NCBI GenBank assembly: GCA_900550295.1
Contig: URRM01000001.1
Coordinates: 6,389 to 70,388, forward strand
DNA: 64,000 nucleotides
Origin: an uncultured bacterium
GTDB taxonomy: Bacteria; Cyanobacteriota; Vampirovibrionia; Gastranaerophilales; Gastranaerophilaceae
Direction: 5' to 3'
In this document: in pieces, positions 26,053-35,904 of the stretch
Position numbering within the stretch: the first letter of the stretch is position 1
Layout: each line of letters opens with the position of its first letter
Position numbers and translations under genes: made by a program
The notes under the pieces: model-generated
Seen by the model: only the letters and a program-made list of their open reading frames with translations
Databases searched by the model: none
What the model was told of the DNA's origin: nothing

Positions 26053-27585
26053 ATGGTTTGCAAAGTTTTTACATCAACAGTTATCGGATTAGATGCTTAC
26101 AAAATTGAGGTTGAAGTCGATTTAGTTAATTCACTTCCTTCTGTTTCAATAGTAGGTTTGCCTGATGCTGCAGTAAATGAAGCAAAAGAAAGAGTTCGCT
26201 CAGCAATAAAAAATTCATCTTTTTCTTTCCCTCAAAAGAAAGTAGTTGTAAACCTTGCTCCGGCAGATATAAAAAAAGAAGGTACAAATTTTGATTTGCC
26301 TATTGCTGTTGGTATTCTGATTGAAGAAGGAACTATCCAAGAAGAAAAAACTCAAGATGTTGCTTTTATTGGAGAATTATCTTTAGATGGAACATTAAGA
26401 AGCATAAATGGCGTACTTCCGCATGTTTTAGGATTAAAAAAAGCAGGAGTAAAAACCGTTATTGTACCTAAAGAAAACGCAAAAGAAGCTTCACTTGCAA
26501 ACGGAATAACTGTTTTAAGTGCAAATAACTTAAATGAAGTTGTGAACCATTTTATAGATACACCTTTAGAGATTGTACACACAAATGTTGATGAATATCT
26601 TGCAAAAGGAATTGAAGAGAATTATTTGTATGATTTCAAAGACGTAAAAGGACAACAGAAAGCAAAAAAAGCATTAGAAATTGCAGCGGCCGGTGGTCAT
26701 AATATGATTATGGTTGGCACTCCCGGTTCCGGTAAAACGCTTATGGCAAAATGTTTTGCATCAATTTTACCTCCGCTTGAACTTTCAGAAGCATTAGAAT
26801 TAACTAAAATTTATAGTGTTTCCGGTCTTTTAACGAATAACGAACCTTTAATGGTAAAACGTCCATTTAGAGCTGTTCACCATACAGCATCCGCAAACGG
26901 AATTATTGGTGGCGGAACAAATCCAAAACCAGGAGAAATAACACTTGCACATAGAGGGGTTTTATTCTTAGATGAAATTGTTGAGTTTCCAAGAAATGTG
27001 CTTGAAGTTTTACGTCAACCGCTTGAAGACGGAGAAGTTGTAATTTCAAGAGCGAAACACTCTATAAAATATCCTGCGGATTTTATGTTGCTTGCAGCAA
27101 TGAATCCGTGCCCATGCGGATACTTAGGGGATAAAGAAAAACATTGCACATGTACGGAATATCAAATTAATCGTTATCGTGCAAAACTTTCAGGACCTCT
27201 TTTAGACAGAATTGATATACAAATAGATGTTCCTAGATTAACAACAGAAGAACTTTTGAATACAAATTCTAATGCGGAAAGTTCGGCAGAAATTAGAAAA
27301 AGAGTAATTAATGCTCGAAAAATTCAAAAAGAACGATATAAAAACACCGGAATTTTAACAAACTCACAACTCACAGCTGATATGGTTAAAAAATATTGTC
27401 AAATTGATAATGCCTCAAAAGAAATTTTAAAACTTGCAGTTGCGAAATATCAACTTTCAGGACGTCGTTATGATAGAGTTTTAAAACTTTCGAGAACAAT
27501 CGCTGACCTTGATAACTCAGAAATCATTACAACAAAACATATAACTCAAGCTCTACAATATAGGTTTAGCGAGCAAATGAACTAG
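26053..27585 (+). CDS. comM: ComM/YifB-family AAA+ helicase-like protein
   Basis: 510 aa. The N-terminal domain has CKVFTSTVIGLDAYKIEVE and SVSIVGLPDAAVNEAKERVR; the Mg-chelatase-like AAA+ domain has GTPGSGKT (Walker A) and LFLDEIVEF (Walker B). A zinc-type NPCPCGYLG...CTC loop and a C-terminal SGRRYDRVLKLSRTIADL follow. ComM is a hexameric branch-migration helicase that helps integrate DNA during natural transformation. Pilin-like genes elsewhere in the window make transformation conceivable. GAGGTAGCA precedes the ATG. Confidence 0.92.
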   Translation: MVCKVFTSTVIGLDAYKIEVEVDLVNSLPSVSIVGLPDAAVNEAKERVRSAIKNSSFSFPQKKVVVNLAPADIKKEGTNFDLPIAVGILIEEGTIQEEKTQDVAFIGELSLDGTLRSINGVLPHVLGLKKAGVKTVIVPKENAKEASLANGITVLSANNLNEVVNHFIDTPLEIVHTNVDEYLAKGIEENYLYDFKDVKGQQKAKKALEIAAAGGHNMIMVGTPGSGKTLMAKCFASILPPLELSEALELTKIYSVSGLLTNNEPLMVKRPFRAVHHTASANGIIGGGTNPKPGEITLAHRGVLFLDEIVEFPRNVLEVLRQPLEDGEVVISRAKHSIKYPADFMLLAAMNPCPCGYLGDKEKHCTCTEYQINRYRAKLSGPLLDRIDIQIDVPRLTTEELLNTNSNAESSAEIRKRVINARKIQKERYKNTGILTNSQLTADMVKKYCQIDNASKEILKLAVAKYQLSGRRYDRVLKLSRTIADLDNSEIITTKHITQALQYRFSEQMN

Positions 27586-27596
27586 CAGAATTTTGG

Positions 27597-27734
27597 TTAT
27601 TTTCTCTTAAAAGCATCTTCAGGATGGGCGGAATTTGAACAGATAATTTCGTAATATTCGTTTTTATCAATATTTACGCCCATATTTTTTATATTAATTT
27701 TTAACTTTTTTTTCTTTTTTTTCTTCTCGTCCAT
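27597..27734 (-). CDS. Candidate 45-aa Lys-rich small protein
   Basis: The minus strand reads 45 codons beginning MDEKKKKKKKLKINIKN and ending SAHPEDAFKRK, with a middle section MGVNIDKNEYYEIIC. I do not recognise it. It has no Shine-Dalgarno, but TATAAT (27746-27741) lies exactly 6 nt before the ATG, as at several sure genes in this window, and it is divergent from miaB. The non-random C-terminal half makes it plausible, though not certain. Confidence 0.4.
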   Translation of the reverse strand: MDEKKKKKKKLKINIKNMGVNIDKNEYYEIICSNSAHPEDAFKRK

Positions 27735-27740
27735 AAATTT

Positions 27741-27771
27741 ATTATACTACAATTTAAGTTTATGGTAGAAT
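27741..27771. promoter_or_regulatory. Divergent leaderless-type promoters of miaB and the small gene
   Basis: Plus strand: TGGTAGAAT (extended -10, 27763-27771) ends 6 nt before the miaB ATG. Minus strand: TATAAT (27746-27741) ends 6 nt before the 45-aa gene's ATG. Neither gene has a ribosome-binding site. Confidence 0.45.
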
Positions 27772-27777
27772 TTTCGT

Positions 27778-29103
27778 ATGAGAAAAAAAGTTTTTATCGA
27801 CACAATGGGTTGTCAAATGAACAAATCAGACACTGAAAGAATGCTTGGTATGTTGTCATGCTTAGGTTATGATGAAACCAAGGAGCCTAAAGATGCTGAT
27901 TTATTAATGATAAATACATGTTCTATCCGTCAATTAAGCGAAGACAAAGCATTTAGCGAACTTGGCACTTGGGGCAAATGGAAACGTGAAGGCAAAGATA
28001 TAAAAATTGCGCTTTGTGGCTGTGTTGCACAACAAAAACAAAAGGAAGTCTTCCACCGTGCACCATACGTAGATTTAGTGATTGGAACACACAACGTTTA
28101 CCAGTTACCGGATTTAATTAAACGTATTGAAAACGGCGAAACTCACGTTTGTGAATGCCCTGAAACACCTTATGGTGAAAGCGATATTGAAATCAAACGT
28201 GTAAAAAGCGTTAATGCTTGGATTCCAATCACTGAAGGTTGCAACAATTTCTGCACATACTGTATTGTTCCATACACTCGTGGCAGAGAACGTTCTAGAG
28301 CTTCCGAAACAATTATTAAAGAAGCAAAAGATGCATTAGCACAAGGTTTTAAAGAAATCACATTATTAGGCCAAAATGTTGACAGTTATGGTAAAGATTT
28401 CAAAAACAGGGAATATAGACTCGCTGATTTACTAACAGAATTGAACGCTCTTGAAGGCGATTTTTGGATTAGATTTGTAACATCATACCCAACGGATATT
28501 ACTGATAATTTAATTGAAACAGCAGTAAAATTAGACAAAGTTTGTGAATATTTCCACATTCCAATGCAATCCGGTTCAACAGAAGTTCTAAAGAAAATGA
28601 ACAGACGCTATGATAGAGAAACATATGCCCAAATTGCTAAAAAAGTTCGTGATATGGTTCCTGATGTAACAATTACAAGCGATTTTATTGCAGGCTTCCC
28701 AGGAGAAACAGAAGAACAATTCCAAGAAACGTTAACTGCAATGGAAGAATTGAATTTAGATTACTCAAACACAGCAGCATACTCACCTCGTGAAAAAACA
28801 GTTGCTGCAAAATGGGTTGATAAATTTATTCCGGAAGATGTTAAAACAGAAAGATTAAAAAGATTGAACGACAAAAATAAAGAATGTTGTCTAAAATCAA
28901 ATCAAAAATATGTTGGTAGAGAACTTGACGTTTTAATTGAAAATTTTGAAAACCACAAAGGTAAAAACGTTATCACAGGTAGAACTCGTAACAATAAAAT
29001 TGTTCATATTCCTTATGATAAAGACCTTACTGGAGAATTTGTAAAAGTTAAAATTACAGGTGCAAAAACTTGGTATATTAACGGAGAATTAATTAGCAAA
29101 TAA
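27778..29103 (+). CDS. miaB: tRNA 2-methylthio-N6-isopentenyladenosine synthase MiaB
   Basis: 441 aa. The N-terminal MTTase domain has VFIDTMGCQMNKSDTERM and CSIRQLSEDKAF. The radical-SAM cluster motif is GCNNFCTYCIVPYTRGRE. A C-terminal TRAM domain ends the protein (KNVITGRTRNNKIVHIP...VKVKITGAKTWYINGE). It adds the methylthio group to i6A37 in tRNA. The NMGCQMN-type signature with full TRAM favours MiaB over RimO and MtaB. The start lacks a ribosome site and has TAGAAT 6 nt upstream. Confidence 0.95.
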   Translation: MRKKVFIDTMGCQMNKSDTERMLGMLSCLGYDETKEPKDADLLMINTCSIRQLSEDKAFSELGTWGKWKREGKDIKIALCGCVAQQKQKEVFHRAPYVDLVIGTHNVYQLPDLIKRIENGETHVCECPETPYGESDIEIKRVKSVNAWIPITEGCNNFCTYCIVPYTRGRERSRASETIIKEAKDALAQGFKEITLLGQNVDSYGKDFKNREYRLADLLTELNALEGDFWIRFVTSYPTDITDNLIETAVKLDKVCEYFHIPMQSGSTEVLKKMNRRYDRETYAQIAKKVRDMVPDVTITSDFIAGFPGETEEQFQETLTAMEELNLDYSNTAAYSPREKTVAAKWVDKFIPEDVKTERLKRLNDKNKECCLKSNQKYVGRELDVLIENFENHKGKNVITGRTRNNKIVHIPYDKDLTGEFVKVKITGAKTWYINGELISK

Positions 29104-29158
29104 ATTATTGCATTATAATTAAAAATATGATACGATAAACTCGTTAACAGAGGTAAAA

Positions 29159-29239
29159 ATGATTAAGCAGAAAAAAGCTAAAATAATCATCAAGCCAAGT
29201 TTGAAAAATCAAACTAAATTTGTTGACAACCGAAAATAA
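29159..29239 (+). CDS. Candidate 26-aa basic peptide with its own terminator
   Basis: MIKQKKAKIIIKPSLKNQ followed by TKFVDNRK and a TAA stop. AGAGGT lies 5-6 nt before the ATG, a good ribosome site, and a strong terminator begins 6 bp after the stop. A TATGATACGATAAAC-type AT-rich element lies 20 bp upstream. The arrangement of ribosome site, frame and terminator suggests a transcribed small gene. Function is unknown, and it could be chance. Confidence 0.4.
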   Translation: MIKQKKAKIIIKPSLKNQTKFVDNRK

Positions 29240-29244
29240 AGTGT

Positions 29245-29273
29245 AAAAAGAACCCTCAATTGGGTTCTTTTTA
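29245..29273 (+). terminator. Rho-independent terminator
   Basis: Stem AAAAAGAACCC / GGGTTCTTTTT with a TCAATT loop, following the 26-codon frame downstream of miaB. Confidence 0.85.
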
Positions 29274-29389
29274 GTTCTCTGACAATTTAATAAACAAACA
29301 TTGTAAACAAATCTTAAAACTACTTGCAACCTTACTACAAAAGTAGTAATATAATGAAGTAAAGTTTTTTGGTAGAGGTACACAAGGAT

Positions 29390-29617
29390 ATGACAGAAAA
29401 TTATTGCGAAGCGCTTGGGTATAGCGCAAACAAATACCACGTAGAAATGGAAAATGTTGGTAACATAGTCGCTACAACTCTTTACAAGGATGGTAAAATT
29501 GTTTTGTATGAAGAAACTACAAAAGAGATAAAACACCTTGCAGATTATGGTGACTTTGAAGTTACTAAGGTTTTAAAAAGAATACATTTTGATGAAAACG
29601 GACAAATAAGAAGATAG
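29390..29617 (+). CDS. Small hypothetical protein, 75 aa
   Basis: I do not recognise it. From ATG 29390 it begins MTENYCEALGYSANKYHVEM and ends KRIHFDENGQIRR, with a central IVATTLYKDGKIVLYEE stretch suggesting an antiparallel beta sheet and no membrane segment. An alternative TTG start at 29369 is possible, but TAGAGG (29373-29378) is better spaced for the ATG. It lies alone between miaB and hom, and AT-rich sequence TTACTACAAAAGTAGTAATATAAT upstream (29331-29354; a TACTAC/GTAGTA inverted repeat within it) may be its promoter. Confidence 0.6.
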   Translation: MTENYCEALGYSANKYHVEMENVGNIVATTLYKDGKIVLYEETTKEIKHLADYGDFEVTKVLKRIHFDENGQIRR

Positions 29618-29729
29618 AGCAAAGATTTTTGGTATAAAATTTTTGCTCTATTCTTTTTTGAGGTTATTTATTTGCACTTATGTAGTAAATATTGTACAAT
29701 AGGCTTATTATAAAAGAAGGATTTGTATT

Positions 29730-31007
29730 ATGAGTAAAATTAAAATAGGTCTTATAGGCTTAGGTACAGTAGGTGGCGGTGTTTTCAAAGTTTTGAAAGA
29801 CTTTCCTGATGTTGAAATCACAAAAATTGCCGTAAAAAACATCGACAAACCTCGTAATATTGAAGGTTTAAACCGTGCAATGCTTACTACAGATCCTTAT
29901 GAAATTGTAAACAATCCTGAAAGTACAGTAGTAGCTGAACTTATTGGGGGAGTACATCCTGCTTATGAATTGATAAAAAAGGCTATTGAAAACGGTAAAC
30001 ATGTTGTTACCGCAAACAAAGAACTTTTAGCAAAACATGGTGAAGAGTTATTCAACTACGCAGAGCAACACAATGTTGTAATCCTTTATGAAGCTGCCAT
30101 TGCCGGTGGTATTCCGTTAATTATGCCTATAAAAACAATCCTTGCAGGTAATAAAATCACTAAAATCGAAGCCATTTTAAATGGCACAACCAACTACATA
30201 TTAACAAATATGGACGTTAACCAATCTTCTTATGAAACAGTTCTAAAAGAAGCGCAAGAATTGGGCTATGCCGAAGCTGATCCGACAGGTGATGTTGAAG
30301 GTTTTGATTCTACATATAAACTTACAACCCTTGCGACAATTACATTTAACAAACGTGTAAAATTAGAAAATGTTTACAGAGAAGGTATCACAAAAATAAA
30401 AGCAGAAGACATCAAATATGCAAATGAATTGGGTTATAAAATAAAACTTGTTGCTTACGCACATATTGATGAAAATGACAATGCAGACGTAAGAGTTCAT
30501 CCTATGTTTGTAAGCAAAGAAGAAACATTAGCTCACATCAACTATGTTAAAAATGCCGTAACTCTAACAGGTTCACCTGTTGGTAAAATAACTCTTTCCG
30601 GAGCAGGAGCCGGTGAAATGCCAACTGCAAGTTCGGTTGTTGGTGATATTTTGGCAATTGAAAGAGAGTATGGTACAACAGATTATATTTTACCAATGAT
30701 GCGTTGCAAACATGCTCATAGCACTGTTGCAAAGATGGTTCCTATTGAGGAAACTGAAAATAAATATTACTTACGTTTAATTGCAAACGACAAAATTGGC
30801 GGAATTGCAGATATAACAGAACATTTTGCAGAGAAAAAAATCAGTATTGAATCAATCTTAATGAAAGAAGTAAAAGAAAACAATACTGCAGAAATTGTTA
30901 TTGTTACCGATAAATGCAAAGAGAAATTGATAACAGAATTAAAAGATGACTTTGCAAAACACAGTTGCGTAAAAGAATTAGCAAGCATGATTAGAATTAA
31001 CGGTTAG
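29730..31007 (+). CDS. hom: Homoserine dehydrogenase
   Basis: 425 aa. The NAD(P)-binding [16 protein letters not shown] opens the protein, and [13 protein letters not shown] and [15 protein letters not shown] ([15 protein letters not shown]) plus [16 protein letters not shown] are catalytic-domain landmarks. A C-terminal ACT domain (about 350-425) suggests feedback control by threonine. It reduces aspartate semialdehyde to homoserine. AGAAGGATT precedes the ATG. thrC follows after 11 bp, a threonine operon. Confidence 0.95.
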   Translation: MSKIKIGLIGLGTVGGGVFKVLKDFPDVEITKIAVKNIDKPRNIEGLNRAMLTTDPYEIVNNPESTVVAELIGGVHPAYELIKKAIENGKHVVTANKELLAKHGEELFNYAEQHNVVILYEAAIAGGIPLIMPIKTILAGNKITKIEAILNGTTNYILTNMDVNQSSYETVLKEAQELGYAEADPTGDVEGFDSTYKLTTLATITFNKRVKLENVYREGITKIKAEDIKYANELGYKIKLVAYAHIDENDNADVRVHPMFVSKEETLAHINYVKNAVTLTGSPVGKITLSGAGAGEMPTASSVVGDILAIEREYGTTDYILPMMRCKHAHSTVAKMVPIEETENKYYLRLIANDKIGGIADITEHFAEKKISIESILMKEVKENNTAEIVIVTDKCKEKLITELKDDFAKHSCVKELASMIRING

Positions 31008-31018
31008 AAAGGCAAAAA

Positions 31019-32074
31019 ATGACTTATTATAAAGGTTTGATTAACAAATATAGAGAATATTTACCGGTAGATGAATTTACACCAATTGTAACTTTAAACG
31101 AAGGTAATACTCCATTAATTAAAGCAGATAATTTAGCAAGAAAGTTAGAATTAGATGCTGAGATTTATTTAAAATTTGAAGGTTCAAACCCAACAGGCAG
31201 CTTTAAAGACCGTGGAATGACAATGGCTGTAACTAAGGCGAAAGAAGCGGGTTCAAACGCTATTATATGCGCATCAACAGGTAATACAAGCGCTTCTGCA
31301 GCAGCTTATGGAGCAAGAGCCGGTTTAAAAACATATGTATTAATTCCTGATGGTTACATTGCCCTTGGTAAACTATCTCAAGCAATGATGTATGGTGCTG
31401 AAATTATTGCAATACAAGGTAATTTCGACCAAGCATTAGAAGTTGTAAGAAAAATTTCTGAAGAATATCCTATCACTTTGGTAAATTCGGTAAATCCTTA
31501 CAGAATCGAAGGTCAAAAAACTGGTGCATTTGAAATTTGTGATGCATTAGGTCAAGCTCCGGATTACCACTTTATTCCGGTTGGTAATGCAGGAAACATT
31601 ACTGCATATTGGAAAGGCTACAAAGAATATAACGAAAAAGGTAAAATTAATAATTTACCTAAGATGATGGGCTTTGAAGCAGAAGGTGCTGCAGCAATTG
31701 TTCGTGGAGAAAGAATTATGAACCCTGAAACTATTGCAACAGCAATTAGAATCGGCAATCCGGCAAGTTGGGAAAAAGCAGAAGCCGCAAGAGATGAAAG
31801 CAAAGGTACAATTTCATCAGTAAACGACGATGAAATTATGACAGCTTACAAATTAATTGCAAATTGCGAAGGTGTTTTGGCAGAACCGGCTAGTGCCGCA
31901 TCAGTTGCAGGTCTAATCAAATGCAGACACACAATTAAAACAGGTGCGAAATGTGTTTGTATTTTAACAGGAAACGGTTTAAAAGATCCTGATAACGCCA
32001 TTAAATATTCTGGTGCAGAAGTTAAAAAGACATCAGCTGATATCAAAGATATTTTAAACGTTATGTCATTCTAA
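31019..32074 (+). CDS. thrC: Threonine synthase
   Basis: 351 aa, the short bacterial class. The PLP lysine is in [11 protein letters not shown], with [18 protein letters not shown] as the phosphate-binding and Asn motif and [13 protein letters not shown] following. It converts O-phosphohomoserine to threonine. AAAGG lies 6 nt before the ATG. The missing step, homoserine kinase, is not in the window. Its last 4 bp overlap the convergent ribD stop. Confidence 0.95.
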   Translation: MTYYKGLINKYREYLPVDEFTPIVTLNEGNTPLIKADNLARKLELDAEIYLKFEGSNPTGSFKDRGMTMAVTKAKEAGSNAIICASTGNTSASAAAYGARAGLKTYVLIPDGYIALGKLSQAMMYGAEIIAIQGNFDQALEVVRKISEEYPITLVNSVNPYRIEGQKTGAFEICDALGQAPDYHFIPVGNAGNITAYWKGYKEYNEKGKINNLPKMMGFEAEGAAAIVRGERIMNPETIATAIRIGNPASWEKAEAARDESKGTISSVNDDEIMTAYKLIANCEGVLAEPASAASVAGLIKCRHTIKTGAKCVCILTGNGLKDPDNAIKYSGAEVKKTSADIKDILNVMSF

Positions 32075-33123
32075 TTTCGTTTTAGCGTAATTAAAACATC
32101 CGGTTCATACATTTCAACAGATTGAATTGTATAGTTTTTTGATGCGCTAATTTCCTCAATATTTCGTCCTGAATATGCACTTTTTGCAGAATTATCACCA
32201 ACAATTTTTGGAGCGACAAATTGGTAAATTTTATCAACAAAATTTTGTTCAATCAAATAACCATTTAACGTTCCTCCCGCTTCAACAAAAACAGAACGCA
32301 AGCCTAAATCATACAAATTTTCGAACAATTCGCCTAAATTCAATTTATTATTTTCTTCCGAAATATTTATATATTCAATATTTTTCGATGCATTTGATAA
32401 ATCTGTTTTGCTCGTCACGACATAAATTTTACCGGTTTTAAAATATTGCATAGAAGTGTCACATTTTAATTCTCTATCAAGCAAAATTTTTGTTTTACAA
32501 TCAAATTTTGGATTGTCTATTAAAACAGTTGAAGATGTTGTTAAAACACAATCATATGCTTTTCTTAGCTCCATAACTTTTTCACGAGCTAAAGTAGATG
32601 TTATCCATTTTGAACTACCTGTTTTTGTTGCAATTTTTCCATCTAAGGTTGTTGCTGATTTCAAAGCTACAAAAATTTTTTGTTCTAACATATTTTTTAT
32701 AAAAATTTCATTTAGAACTTTTGCTTCTTTTTCTAAAACACCTTCTACAACCTCAACACCTGCATTTTGAAGTTTTTTAACACCATTACCTGCAACAATA
32801 GGATTAACATCACGCATTGCAATAACAACCTTTTTAAGCCCTCTTTCTATTATTAAATCAGCACAAGGTGGAGTTTTTCCATAATGCGAACAAGGTTCTA
32901 AATTTACAATCAAAGTTCCGCCAACGGCATCTTTTTCACCCAACTTGAGTAAAGCATCACGTTCTGCATGATTTTCGCCATACTTTTTGTGATAACCTGT
33001 TGAAATTTCATTACCTTCTTTATCTAAAACCACACAACCAACCAATGGATTTGGAGAAACCTTTCCTGCTCCAAGTTTGGCTAGTTCTAAACATTTTTGC
33101 ATATATTTTTCGTAACGTTGCAT
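32071..33123 (-). CDS. ribD: Riboflavin biosynthesis deaminase/reductase RibD
   Basis: 350 aa. The deaminase domain has the zinc motif HAERDAL and [16 protein letters not shown]; the C-terminal reductase domain has [19 protein letters not shown] and [11 protein letters not shown]. It performs the second and third steps from GTP to riboflavin. It stands alone without ribE, ribBA or ribH next to it. No ribosome site is seen; TAAAAT lies 6 nt upstream of the ATG. No FMN riboswitch is visible in the 50 bp before it. Confidence 0.94.
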   Translation of the reverse strand: MQRYEKYMQKCLELAKLGAGKVSPNPLVGCVVLDKEGNEISTGYHKKYGENHAERDALLKLGEKDAVGGTLIVNLEPCSHYGKTPPCADLIIERGLKKVVIAMRDVNPIVAGNGVKKLQNAGVEVVEGVLEKEAKVLNEIFIKNMLEQKIFVALKSATTLDGKIATKTGSSKWITSTLAREKVMELRKAYDCVLTTSSTVLIDNPKFDCKTKILLDRELKCDTSMQYFKTGKIYVVTSKTDLSNASKNIEYINISEENNKLNLGELFENLYDLGLRSVFVEAGGTLNGYLIEQNFVDKIYQFVAPKIVGDNSAKSAYSGRNIEEISASKNYTIQSVEMYEPDVLITLKRN

Positions 33124-33173
33124 ATTTGTATTTTACAATAAATTATGTTAAATTTAAACAAAAGGAGAATTTT

Positions 33174-33848
33174 ATGGCTTTTGATTTGAAATATTTAGGA
33201 CACAGTGCGTTTGAAATTAAATTTTTTGATAAATCAATTTTAATTGATCCTTTTTTAGGAGCAAATCCTGATTATGATTACAGGGTAGAAAATGTTTCAG
33301 ATATCTTTTTAACACACGGGCATGCCGACCACATCGGTAATGCTATTGATATTGCTAAATATAGTCAATCAACAATAACTGCCGTATTTGAACTTGCCAA
33401 CTACTGTTCTCAAAAAGGAGTTCGCACTAATGGTGTAAACTTTGGAGGATGGCTAGATTACGATTGGGGTAGAGCCATTTTTGTCCCTGCTTTTCACTCT
33501 AGTTCTAACTTAGAAGGTCAATACATGGGTGAACCTGCCGGAATTGTATTTGAAATTTCCGGAGTAAGAATTTATCATGCCGGCGATACTTGCTTATTTA
33601 GCGACATGAAATTAATAAAAGAATTATACAATCCTGACGTTGTAATGCTTCCTGTCGGAGGAACTTTCACAATGGATATTGAACATGCTGCAATTGCTGT
33701 AGATTGGTTAAGACCAAGAGTTTTAATTCCAATGCATTACAATACCTTCAGTTCTATTTACACAGATATTGAACATTTTGAAATAATGCTTCAATCAAAA
33801 GGTATAAATTATCAAACAATGCAAATAAATGAAGTTCTTAACTTCTAA
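33174..33848 (+). CDS. UPF0173 metallo-beta-lactamase-fold hydrolase
   Basis: 224 aa from ATG 33174, which has AAGGAG 6 nt upstream; a longer frame from 33000 would run through ribD and is not supported. The metal motif is LTHGHADHIGN, followed by FHSSSN, HAGDTCLFSDMK and MPMHYNTF-like IPMHYNTF. The YLGHSAFEI opening is characteristic of UPF0173 (UlaG-like). The substrate is unknown. It overlaps the convergent GNAT-like gene by 11 bp. Confidence 0.88.
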   Translation: MAFDLKYLGHSAFEIKFFDKSILIDPFLGANPDYDYRVENVSDIFLTHGHADHIGNAIDIAKYSQSTITAVFELANYCSQKGVRTNGVNFGGWLDYDWGRAIFVPAFHSSSNLEGQYMGEPAGIVFEISGVRIYHAGDTCLFSDMKLIKELYNPDVVMLPVGGTFTMDIEHAAIAVDWLRPRVLIPMHYNTFSSIYTDIEHFEIMLQSKGINYQTMQINEVLNF

Positions 33849-34833
33849 CTTTAAAAACTCCACCGGTTTCTGCAAACAACACAACTTCACTTGTTTGTGA
33901 TTCTTGTTTGATTAACTTATAGAAATCTTTTACCAAAATCATTTGTGTTTGAACGCAATTGAACTTGTTATTTTGCAAATATTCATCTAAATCTTTTGAA
34001 TTTGAAACATATTTCTTTTGTTTCACAAATAAAGAATATTGTCTTGAACGTTTTGTAATTTCTTGCTTTGCAAAACCTATTACATTGTCATAATTTAATG
34101 TAAAACCTGTTGAAGAAGTTATATCTAATACATAGTTATGTCCGTCGTAAGTTTTTATTGAAAAATATGCCAAAAGGGTATGTAAGTTTTCATCTTCCAA
34201 AACATATTGCCATTCAACATTATCTGCCAAACCTTTAAAAAATCTTGAATAATATTCATTTTTCGTTTTTAACATTGAAGGTTTAAAGTGTGTAATTAGT
34301 GAATCATTAAACAACATCGCTACAGCTTGTGCATCAGAATTTTTAAATTGTCTAAAGCCGTGAATATCATTTGAAATAAAACCGCTATTATCAACTCTAT
34401 AAAGTTCTTCATCCGCACATTTTCTAAATCCGCAACCATCAATAAAAAGTTTTAATAATTCATCATGTGATTCATCAATTGAAGCAACAAAAGATTGAGC
34501 TCCCTTTGCACCATAACGAGCTATAACAAACTCTATAAGTTGCTTACCAACATCATAATAATCCTTTTTAAATAAAAGTTTTGTTATGTTAATTCTTTGA
34601 TGATTACCAATTTTCGGCAAAACTGAAATCATACCATGTAACTCATTACCATCAACCAAAACATAAGATTCTGATTTGAATTTCAAATTTAAAGGCAACC
34701 AATAATGAAACAAATCACACGAAGTGTTTAAAAGTCTTTTTACGAACTTTTCTGCCTCGTCATTTCCTAAAAAAGAAATCATTTCTTTAACTTTATCTCT
34801 GTCAAACGGTGATAATTTTCTTATGATTGTCAT
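33838..34833 (-). CDS. GNAT-like acetyltransferase, tentative
   Basis: 331 aa, probably two tandem GNAT-like halves. Residues ~1-150 include an acetyl-CoA-type strand (SYVLVDGNELHGMISVLPK) and the helix DVGKQLIEFVIARYGAKGAQS, then SHDELLKLFIDGCGFRKC, which resembles the end of a GNAT fold. The second half (FRQFKNSDAQAVAMLFNDSL onward) starts again with a GNAT-like helix. No precise family was recognised. The promoter is well formed, TTGATT-17 bp-TATAAT, 6 nt from the ATG with no ribosome site. Confidence 0.55.
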   Translation of the reverse strand: MTIIRKLSPFDRDKVKEMISFLGNDEAEKFVKRLLNTSCDLFHYWLPLNLKFKSESYVLVDGNELHGMISVLPKIGNHQRINITKLLFKKDYYDVGKQLIEFVIARYGAKGAQSFVASIDESHDELLKLFIDGCGFRKCADEELYRVDNSGFISNDIHGFRQFKNSDAQAVAMLFNDSLITHFKPSMLKTKNEYYSRFFKGLADNVEWQYVLEDENLHTLLAYFSIKTYDGHNYVLDITSSTGFTLNYDNVIGFAKQEITKRSRQYSLFVKQKKYVSNSKDLDEYLQNNKFNCVQTQMILVKDFYKLIKQESQTSEVVLFAETGGVFKVRS

Positions 34834-34839
34834 AACTAA

Positions 34840-34868
34840 ATTATATCTATTTTTAATTCATTAATCAA
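34840..34868 (-). promoter_or_regulatory. Leaderless-type promoter of the GNAT-like gene
   Basis: The minus strand has TTGATT (34868-34863), a 17-bp spacer and a perfect TATAAT (34845-34840), then 6 nt to the ATG. This is the clearest of the window's leaderless-type promoters. Confidence 0.55.
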
Positions 34869-34873
34869 GTTTA

Positions 34874-34882
34874 TGCTAAAAT
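34874..34882 (+). promoter_or_regulatory. Extended -10, leaderless-type promoter of the alcohol dehydrogenase pair
   Basis: TGCTAAAAT ends 6 nt before ATG 34889, with no ribosome-binding site between. Confidence 0.45.
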
Positions 34883-34888
34883 TTGATT

Positions 34889-35902
34889 ATGAAAACAGCT
34901 ATCTATAATCAAGGAAAAATTGAATTAATTAACACAGAAAAGCCCTCTCTAAGTGGCAAACATGGTGCCATTTTAAAGATTTTTGGATGTGGACTTTGTG
35001 GTTCTGACATCGTTAAATATAAAGAAAATTTAGTAAAAGATGGAACAGTTTTAGGGCACGAAATTGTTGGCGAAATAGTTGAAATTAACTCTAACACGGA
35101 TTTCAAAGTTGGAGATAAAATTGTTTCTTCACACCATATACCTTGTTTTCATTGTACTTATTGTGAAAATGAAAATTACTCAATGTGCCAACATTTTAAA
35201 CAAACAAATATCTTCCCTGGAGGCTTTGCAGAATATGTTTATCTTTCAGAAGAACATCTTCAAAATGTTGCACACGTCATTCCTGAAGATTTAACAAATC
35301 AAGAAATTGCATTTTACGAACCTTTAGGCTGTTGTGTCCGTGCAATTAAGCGCTGTAACTTAAAAAAAGGCGCCAAAGTTCTTGTTATCGGACTTGGTTC
35401 AATCGGCTATATTATGGCTCAAGGTTTAAAAGCATTCGGAATGGATGTTTACGGATGTGACCTAATTGATGAAAGAATTGAACTTGCAAACAAAGTCGGA
35501 ATAAAATCATTCAATTCAAAAGACACCGAAAAATCAGTTGAATTCATAAAATCAAACACTGATAATTTAGGTGCTGATGCAATATTTATGACATCCGGAG
35601 CTGATGCTACAATTGATTTGGCACTAAAAACAGTTAGAAATGGCGGAAAAATTTTGATTTTTGCAAGCACACCAAAAAACTTTGGCTACGCAAACAATGA
35701 AATTTACTATAGAGAAATAACTGTTATGGGAAGCTATTCCCCTTCACCAAAAGATTTAGAAGATTCTTATAATCTATTAAAAAACGGTGAAGTAAATGTT
35801 CATGGTATTTCAACAATCTATGAAATAGGTGACATTCAAAAAGCATTTGACGATACAATTTCAAACGAAGTTTATAAAGCATATATAAAGGTTAGCGAAT
35901 AG
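34889..35902 (+). CDS. Zinc-dependent alcohol dehydrogenase (sorbitol-DH-like)
   Basis: 337 aa medium-chain dehydrogenase. Catalytic zinc ligands lie in GCGLCGSD and LGHEIVGEI, and structural zinc cysteines in CFHCTYCENENYSMC. The Rossmann motif is VLVIGLGSIGYIMAQGL. It oxidises or reduces a polyol or sugar-type alcohol, substrate unknown. ATG 34889 is chosen because TGCTAAAAT lies 6 nt upstream; a TTG six bases earlier has no support. The next dehydrogenase begins 2 bp after its stop. Confidence 0.85.
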   Translation: MKTAIYNQGKIELINTEKPSLSGKHGAILKIFGCGLCGSDIVKYKENLVKDGTVLGHEIVGEIVEINSNTDFKVGDKIVSSHHIPCFHCTYCENENYSMCQHFKQTNIFPGGFAEYVYLSEEHLQNVAHVIPEDLTNQEIAFYEPLGCCVRAIKRCNLKKGAKVLVIGLGSIGYIMAQGLKAFGMDVYGCDLIDERIELANKVGIKSFNSKDTEKSVEFIKSNTDNLGADAIFMTSGADATIDLALKTVRNGGKILIFASTPKNFGYANNEIYYREITVMGSYSPSPKDLEDSYNLLKNGEVNVHGISTIYEIGDIQKAFDDTISNEVYKAYIKVSE

Positions 35903-35904
35903 AT

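Noticed and set aside
33124..33173. FMN riboswitch upstream of ribD
   Set aside because: Only about 50 bp lie before ribD and they show no conserved RFN element.
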